Source: a bacterium (GTDB lineage Archaea; Nanoarchaeota; Nanoarchaeia; Woesearchaeales; UBA10216). Taken from it: a stretch of DNA of 11,014 nucleotides. The position numbers were made by a program, and so were the translations under genes. The first letter of the stretch is position 1; each line of letters starts with the position of its first letter. This document shows positions 6,161 to 11,014 of the stretch, one piece after another. Location: the NCBI GenBank assembly GCA_024206195.1, contig JAAGZO010000300.1:1-11014 (forward strand), in the 5' to 3' direction. The notes beneath the pieces are model-generated. The model saw only the letters and a program-made list of their open reading frames with translations. It ran no database searches and had not been told where the DNA came from.

Positions 6161-7999
6161 CTAATTCTTGTAATCTAACAATATATCTACAATATCTTTT
6201 ACATTTTTGTCCTTTACATTTGCTACCCAATAATTCTCCTTCAAGAGCTCTGCTTCGCTGTAATATTTTTCTATTTTTTCTTCTGATATTTCCTCTAAGT
6301 CCGTTTTTTCTCGCCATCTCATCCAAGATGGGTAGGTAGATACTAATTTCATATTATGCTTATAACCTTCCATGTATACTGAAAAAGGAACAGTATATTC
6401 TAGAAGGTCTAACATAATGCTTGATGGAGTACACAGAGCGAAGGAGCATTTTTCAAAAAGGTGTTCTATGGCCACTGTTTTACTTCCATATATTTTCAGG
6501 TCTTCAAACGATTCTAGTATATCTCCTACACTCTGATTTATGTACTCTATAGTAGATTTAGGATGCAGTTTTATTACAATATTTTTATAATCATATCTTT
6601 CTCTGTTTTCATTAAGGTATGTTAGAGATGTTATGAAATATTTTCTTATATATTTCTTCTTCAAATTCGATGAAGGTAGTATCGCTACAATATTTTTATC
6701 TTCTTCTATTTTTTCCATTTCTTTTTTTCCAGCTGTATTCAAAGCTACAAATTTACTAGATAATTCATTTTTTTCTGTTCCTTGTTTTCTTTCCGTTCCA
6801 CTTGGTTTATTTCCAATAGAAATATACTCCTTATCCTGTGAATATTCTTTCAAGACTTCTATATCCATAGCTCCCCATACTACTTTCCTTGAATTATTGG
6901 ACCTGTACGCTATAGGATCTAATGCTAATCCGTGAGTGATGGAAACTGTTTCGATTCTACTCCCTTCTAAGTATTTTGATAAACTCACACTGGACCAAAC
7001 ATTAGGCATTGATAATATTATTCTATCTATTTCTGTTTTTTTTATTAATTTATTCCCAATTGCAATAAATAGTATAGATCTCGGCATGTTTAATAAAAAC
7101 ATTCTGTCCACTTCCCTTAAGAGCCTGCCGTATTCTTTTTTATCTTTATTGAATATTTGTGGTATATTTGCTTTTTTGTACTCACTTATAATCTCAATAA
7201 CACACTCAGCGATCAAAGTTATATCTTTTATTGATGCAATACCTTCCGCTACAGCAGTATTATCTTTTCTTTTTGCAATCCATCTTATTGGCCAACTTCC
7301 ATCCAATAAAACTAGTTCCTTTGCGCTTCTTTCACGTTTAATTATTACATCCCACTTAGACCTAAAGGAACTGTTATGATATACACTACCAATCATGATT
7401 ATTTTACTTTTACTTATATCCATTTTTAAAGTAATATTAAGTAACTTACCTATAATTACTGGCAATATAGTTTTATAGAGTAGTCCGCCTACAGACCAGA
7501 ATAAAATATATGCGAGCCTCCATTTAATGTTTCTCTCTATATTGTCTGCTGTCTTTTTTACCTTAATATTCTTTCCTAAATTTCCCAATTCTATGTAATC
7601 TTTGTAATCGTTACTAACAAAGACAACTTCTGGTTTCTTTTCTTCAATTATTTGCTTCATTATTATTATTCTTCTAAACCAGTGTTGTGAAACCCCTCCG
7701 AATGGATAGGATATTAGAGGCAAAAGACTCACACCTCTAAACATCATTTTTTCTTTAAGTCTTGGATTATTATCAGTTATTTTCTGCACTATCTCTTCAA
7801 TCATTCTATAAGATTCTCTGTTTATATTTTTCGGTATATATTTCTCTATATATATTTTTTTTACTCTAATATTTTCATTATTCTCAATATATAGATCAAC
7901 ATCTGTTGCTATAATTAACTCCTTTACTTCATACCTTTTTACAATTTCAATTAGCTTACTAACTTCTTTTTGTTTGTCAATGAATGCTAACCCTCTCAT
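6161..7999 (-). CDS. Putative GT-B glycosyltransferase with sialyl/polysialyltransferase-like motifs
   Basis: I cannot name the family of this 612-residue protein with certainty. The N-terminal part includes LPLISYPFGGVSQHWFRR (93-110) and a possible nucleotide-fold strand, KKPEVVFVSNDY (121-132). The second half has SITHGLALDP (353-362), KVVWG (372-376), NIVIKLHPKS (473-482), ALCTPSSIMLDLLEY (521-535) and VPFSVY. A His-Gly, then an HP dipeptide after a hydrophobic strand, then an SS dipeptide before a helix is the order seen in bacterial polysialyltransferases, sialyltransferases and related capsule transferases. LLDGSW (231-236) might stand in for their acidic-Gly motif. A hydrophobic stretch at about 162-190 could be a membrane anchor. 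ATG at 7999 has AGAGG six bases upstream. Low-G+C, Lys/Ile-rich codon use matches wzy and wzx and differs sharply from wecB, so it probably entered with them. It likely adds a sugar to the repeat unit or a side branch. Confidence 0.6.
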   Translation of the reverse strand: MRGLAFIDKQKEVSKLIEIVKRYEVKELIIATDVDLYIENNENIRVKKIYIEKYIPKNINRESYRMIEEIVQKITDNNPRLKEKMMFRGVSLLPLISYPFGGVSQHWFRRIIIMKQIIEEKKPEVVFVSNDYKDYIELGNLGKNIKVKKTADNIERNIKWRLAYILFWSVGGLLYKTILPVIIGKLLNITLKMDISKSKIIMIGSVYHNSSFRSKWDVIIKRERSAKELVLLDGSWPIRWIAKRKDNTAVAEGIASIKDITLIAECVIEIISEYKKANIPQIFNKDKKEYGRLLREVDRMFLLNMPRSILFIAIGNKLIKKTEIDRIILSMPNVWSSVSLSKYLEGSRIETVSITHGLALDPIAYRSNNSRKVVWGAMDIEVLKEYSQDKEYISIGNKPSGTERKQGTEKNELSSKFVALNTAGKKEMEKIEEDKNIVAILPSSNLKKKYIRKYFITSLTYLNENRERYDYKNIVIKLHPKSTIEYINQSVGDILESFEDLKIYGSKTVAIEHLFEKCSFALCTPSSIMLDLLEYTVPFSVYMEGYKHNMKLVSTYPSWMRWREKTDLEEISEEKIEKYYSEAELLKENYWVANVKDKNVKDIVDILLDYKN

Positions 8000-8394
8000 A
8001 ATTTCCTCTCACTTTCCATTATAACTATCTGACAGCTTTGGATGAACCGGGGCATCTAATTAATTTTCAGCAATGCATACCAATTTCTGCAAAGCCGAGC
8101 GCCGAGAGCATCTTCTCTTCGCCTTTGCCTCCTACTTTCTGACTTTTGGCGGAATCTATATCGAACGCCTCGGCTTCGTCTGTCTTCTCCCCGTTAATAC
8201 GAGCAGAATTTAAACGCATTCACTATTTCGCCAATTCAGATAAATCGTCGCCATATCGCTTCCTGACAGGCATTCACGTCAGTGTTTGCGTTCTTTTCAT
8301 CGTACAATAACCGTAGCGCTCACACATTTTTTATGTTATGTAATGTCTTGAGGTTATGTGTCATTGTTATTGTAGATCCTATTTTCTATTATCC
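8000..8394. other. 395-base spacer of foreign composition between wzy and the 612-residue transferase
   Basis: From about 8040 to 8320 the sequence is much richer in G+C than the genes on either side and looks like a separate piece of DNA. Short frames exist on both strands: minus 8219-8067 (50 codons, MRLNSARINGEKTDEAEAFD...) and plus 8073-8213 (46 codons, MHTNFCKAERREHLLFAFAS...). Neither has a good ribosome site or a recognised family, so I do not call either a gene. AAGCCGAG (8092-8099) and CTCGGCTT (8169-8176) are perfect inverted arms that could form a hairpin. At the wzy side ACACAT (8322-8327) and ATGTGT (8356-8361) pair weakly, which is no clear terminator. Confidence 0.45.
8018..8056 (-). 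promoter_or_regulatory. Possible promoter and imperfect palindrome before the 612-residue transferase
   Basis: On the minus strand a perfect TATAAT (8023-8018) lies 18 bases before the ATG at 7999, implying a short leader that still holds the AGAGG ribosome site. The -35 region (TTCATC, 17-base spacing) is poor. It overlaps a 16-base imperfect palindrome, GATGAACCGGGGCATC (8041-8056; GATG/CATC arms with a CCGG core), which could bind a regulator. If real, the transferase is transcribed separately from wzx-wzy. Confidence 0.28.
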
Positions 8395-9759
8395 TCACAA
8401 TTTTTTTCTATTTTCTACATAATTTATTTTTATAAAAGCCATTCCCACGCCAATAATCATCCATAGTGGATATTCCCAAGACGGGTTATGTGCTTGATTG
8501 TGAATAATATATGCTATTAAACCACCAATTACTGCAGTTTTTAAAAATATCTTCTCTTTATCCTTCTTTCCTGTTTTCATTTTCACCAGATCATATAATA
8601 TTGATATATGTAATATTATTGTTCCTATTAAACCAATAATGCCAATCTCTATCGCGGTTCTCAAATACATATTATGTGGCGACATTCTATATCCACCGTG
8701 TTTCATTATTGAATAGTCATACGTTTCATCATCAATACCAAAAGGTTCCTTCAATATTATTTGCATCACTGCTTCGTATTGACGCAATCGTTTTCCCATA
8801 TCCTCATCTATCATCGTTTGAGTTTCGAATCTTTCTTTATACAAATATTCTACCAAGAAAGGAATACTGTAAATTGTTATGGATACTATTATTACATATA
8901 AGAACATTTTTTTTGTCGATATTCTCTTCTCTACTATTTCTACCAATATTTGTGCAATAGTTATCCCAAATATAGCACTTCTAGTCTGCGATAGTATTAA
9001 TGCCCCCCCCATGAATATTAGACCTACCAATACAAATATTCTTATAATTATTCCTTTACTGTTAAGGAAATAATTGAGTGCTATAGGGATTGCAAAAACA
9101 AAAACATTGTTCACTATATTTGGATTTGATACTTCACCTATGAAAAGGCGGGAGCTTTGTCGAGCTGCGGTTTCATAGACTAAAGGTATTTTTTCGAAAT
9201 ATTGTATACAGGCCATTATCGCCAGAATGGAAGCTGAAACCATAAAAGTAAACAACATATATTTCGCCTGCTTGTACGATGACACAAGATTATATATGGC
9301 TAGACAGAAACAAGTATACATACCGTATTTTAGTATTTTAATTGCCTGATATTTTGTTTCAGAGAAGATTTCTTCATTGATTATTGTAGACAAAAGGGCT
9401 CCGACAAGTATAGTAAATACTATCCAATTGTTTTTTCTAACAACCTCTTTTTTCTTACTTATTAATTCTCTAGTTATCCAAACAAATACTATAAAAGTAA
9501 GAAGTATTCTATAAGAGAATAATATATAGGTATACCCTATTCTATTAATGTATATATTTACAAATGGATAAATTGCAAATATAATAACTAAACCAACTAC
9601 AGGCCAAATCCAAACAATTATAAGAAGTACAATTATTGTAAATGCACCTACTAAATATAAAGGATATAATGTTAATATTGTTAATATTATACAAAATAAT
9701 GTTAAGAACATTGTCACTACATAAGGATGTATTTCTCTGAGATTACTATTTATTGACAT
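8395..9759 (-). CDS. wzy: O-antigen polymerase/ligase-type membrane protein (Wzy_C family)
   Basis: The 454-residue product is almost entirely hydrophobic, with roughly ten to twelve membrane segments spread from about residue 12 to 445. A large external loop between about 303 and 365 is typical of Wzy and WaaL proteins. Within and after it are RMSPHNMYLRTAIEIGIIGL (358-377), the hallmark HN-x-YL...E-x-GxxGL of the Wzy_C domain (PF04932), and a second HNQAHNPSWEYPLW (420-433). LSQTRSAIFG (256-265) is the other family-typical segment. It would join lipid-linked repeat units on the periplasmic face. Polymerase is favoured over ligase because the neighbour upstream is a Wzx flippase, 16 bases away, with repeat-unit genes following, but the two cannot be separated by sequence alone. 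The ribosome site is weak, so translation may depend on wzx coupling. Composition is strongly AT-rich, typical of O-antigen genes. Confidence 0.82.
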   Translation of the reverse strand: MSINSNLREIHPYVVTMFLTLFCIILTILTLYPLYLVGAFTIIVLLIIVWIWPVVGLVIIFAIYPFVNIYINRIGYTYILFSYRILLTFIVFVWITRELISKKKEVVRKNNWIVFTILVGALLSTIINEEIFSETKYQAIKILKYGMYTCFCLAIYNLVSSYKQAKYMLFTFMVSASILAIMACIQYFEKIPLVYETAARQSSRLFIGEVSNPNIVNNVFVFAIPIALNYFLNSKGIIIRIFVLVGLIFMGGALILSQTRSAIFGITIAQILVEIVEKRISTKKMFLYVIIVSITIYSIPFLVEYLYKERFETQTMIDEDMGKRLRQYEAVMQIILKEPFGIDDETYDYSIMKHGGYRMSPHNMYLRTAIEIGIIGLIGTIILHISILYDLVKMKTGKKDKEKIFLKTAVIGGLIAYIIHNQAHNPSWEYPLWMIIGVGMAFIKINYVENRKKL

Positions 9760-9775
9760 AATTAGTATTCAATTT

Positions 9776-11014
9776 TCAGTTTCCTTTTATTCTATTCTTT
9801 CTCCATAATATCCAAGGCATTTTTACAATTCTCATTGCCAATATCCATGTTAATAAAAAATGCAAGAAGTATGTAATTGTTATTGCCTGTGCCGCTCCAA
9901 TCGCCCCGTTTTTCTCAATTAAAATATAATTAAGCCCAATATTTGTTAACCCGCTAGCTAATGTTATAACTGAAAGTAGGTAAGTTTTCTTTGAAAAATA
10001 TATATATCCTACTACTACTTTTCCCATACCATCAGCAGCCATAGCAAACGCAATCCAGATAATATAAGGAGCACAATTATTGAATTCTTTTCCGACCATA
10101 AAAGGAATTATCCAAGTAATAATTCTCGCCGCAACAAAAGCCATAAACAAAAGTAATATAAAATAAATATATGTGAATATTACTATCTTTCTCAAACTCT
10201 CCGTTTTACCTTTTTTCAGTTTTTCAAAAAGCCATGGTATCCATGTTTCATGAAACGCCCCTTGAAACAATCTCATAACAGAACCAAAATTCTGCCCAAC
10301 AGTAAATAAACCCGTCGCGTCAACTCCTACCATTCTCGTAAGAAACAACCTGCTCATCATGTCCTTTGCCTGAGCGCTAACAACATGAGGTATAAGAGGT
10401 ACACCTATAGAAATTGCATCCTTGATGTATTTTTTCCTAATAATCGGTCTAATATATCCCTTTAGCAATAGGATCATTATCCCGGCTATTCCCGCAAGAA
10501 TTATAGATACAGCAATACCAGATATTCTCCCTTTCCAGCCTGCGGTAAAAACCACTACTAAAACAGCAGATAATAAAACGTTGATTGTGGTTATTAATAT
10601 ATTATATAGACTGAAAGCAATAGCCTGTTTTTTTACACGCCAAATGGAAAGTATAATATTTATTGCTGATTTCATCGCAGCGATTAATGGAACAAATATC
10701 AACCAATTATCATTTATCTCCGTCATTTTTTCTAAAAATGGCATAGCGATTATGTAAATAATATACACAATAATTAGGCCTAGAATTATCAACGACAAAC
10801 AACTGCTTACATATATTTCCAATTCTTTTTTATCCAATTCGAAATAATTTCTCGTAATCGCATTACTCAAATTGAGCCCTACAAAAGGAAGAGTTAGGAC
10901 AATCGCAACCTGAAACATTGCTACTCTTCCATAATCGCTTTGAGTAAGATATCTTGTCATCACCGGTAGTAATAAAAATGGTACTGAATTTCCAATAGAT
11001 TTCCCTATCATATA
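9776..11014 (-). CDS. wzx: Wzx-type oligosaccharide flippase (partial, 5' end outside the window)
   Basis: The visible 412 or more residues form a polytopic membrane protein of the polysaccharide exporter (PST/MOP) superfamily, which moves lipid-linked repeat units across the inner membrane. The beginning, GNSVPFLLLPVMTRYLTQSD followed by YGRVAMFQ, is the family's conserved first-helix signature. About a dozen hydrophobic segments follow, along with the charged loop GMGKVVVGYIYFSKKTYLLS near residues 335-355 that is common in Wzx. The first visible Met is preceded in frame by a Tyr codon at the window edge, and family members usually have 10 to 20 more residues before this signature, so the true start probably lies beyond 11014. 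Its stop is 16 bases before wzy. Substrate specificity cannot be deduced. Confidence 0.88.
   Translation of the reverse strand, partial: YMIGKSIGNSVPFLLLPVMTRYLTQSDYGRVAMFQVAIVLTLPFVGLNLSNAITRNYFELDKKELEIYVSSCLSLIILGLIIVYIIYIIAMPFLEKMTEINDNWLIFVPLIAAMKSAINIILSIWRVKKQAIAFSLYNILITTINVLLSAVLVVVFTAGWKGRISGIAVSIILAGIAGIMILLLKGYIRPIIRKKYIKDAISIGVPLIPHVVSAQAKDMMSRLFLTRMVGVDATGLFTVGQNFGSVMRLFQGAFHETWIPWLFEKLKKGKTESLRKIVIFTYIYFILLLFMAFVAARIITWIIPFMVGKEFNNCAPYIIWIAFAMAADGMGKVVVGYIYFSKKTYLLSVITLASGLTNIGLNYILIEKNGAIGAAQAITITYFLHFLLTWILAMRIVKMPWILWRKNRIKGN

Noticed and set aside
6633..7379. Plus-strand frames of 100 and 147 codons inside the 612-residue transferase
   Set aside because: These are antisense frames left open by AT-rich, stop-poor complementary codons, with low-complexity Phe/Leu/Ser/Ile content and no motif.
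8073..8213. Plus-strand 46-codon frame in the GC-rich spacer
   Set aside because: It has no ribosome site and no recognised family, and an equally long frame lies on the opposite strand. Open frames of this size are expected by chance.
1..11014. CRISPR array, tRNA or rRNA genes, toxin-antitoxin pair, defence system
   Set aside because: No regularly spaced repeats, no cloverleaf or rRNA sequence, and no gene with such motifs was seen. Every recognisable gene fits polysaccharide assembly or transposition.

Overview
The window is a surface-polysaccharide (O-antigen/exopolysaccharide type) biosynthesis locus. All of its complete genes are on the minus strand, so it is transcribed from right to left. 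The right edge cuts through a Wzx flippase. The left edge cuts through an insertion sequence on the plus strand. A Wzx/Wzy pair, an undecaprenyl-phosphate sugar phosphotransferase of the PEP-CTERM/EPS-associated type and a UDP-GlcNAc 2-epimerase point to a Gram-negative or other diderm bacterium, probably environmental. An ISKra4-type transposase tail and an intergenic sequence reading FEQKATK in one frame recall environmental lineages such as Planctomycetota or Desulfobacterota. That taxonomic guess is weak.

Layout in transcription order: wzx (partial, 11014-9776); wzy/O-antigen ligase-like polymerase (9759-8395); a 395-base spacer of different composition; a 612-residue GT-B-like transferase with sialyl/polysialyltransferase-like motifs (7999-6161); a spacer of about 380 bases with a candidate promoter and a direct repeat; then a tightly packed block of wecB (GTG start at 5780), a heparinase II/III-alginate lyase family gene (4-base overlap), a 63-residue remnant of a family 4 glycosyltransferase (2 bases on), and a polyprenyl glycosylphosphotransferase (1 base on). 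A 155-base spacer with a repeat-like segment and a family 4 glycosyltransferase (1282-224) follow. An ISKra4-family end reads towards that gene and stops 15 bases from its stop codon.

Likely joint role: WecB supplies UDP-ManNAc; the glycosylphosphotransferase loads the first sugar phosphate on undecaprenyl phosphate; the glycosyltransferases extend the unit; Wzx flips it and Wzy polymerises it. The lyase-family protein, with no visible signal peptide, may modify or edit the glycan. No nucleotide-sugar dehydrogenase, chain-length regulator or export channel lies in the window, so the system is incomplete here.

Base composition is a strong mosaic. The right part (wzx, wzy, the 612-residue transferase) is very AT-rich (14 G+C in the 60 bases of 6601-6660). 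The wecB-lyase block is intermediate (29 of 60 in 4021-4080). The leftmost glycosyltransferase is GC-rich (38 of 60 in 961-1020). Together with the broken glycosyltransferase and the IS end, this indicates assembly from several sources. I see no clearly new biological system. The best points for a second look are the decayed glycosyltransferase that may persist as a translational link, the foreign-looking spacer at 8000-8394, and the unusual 612-residue transferase.
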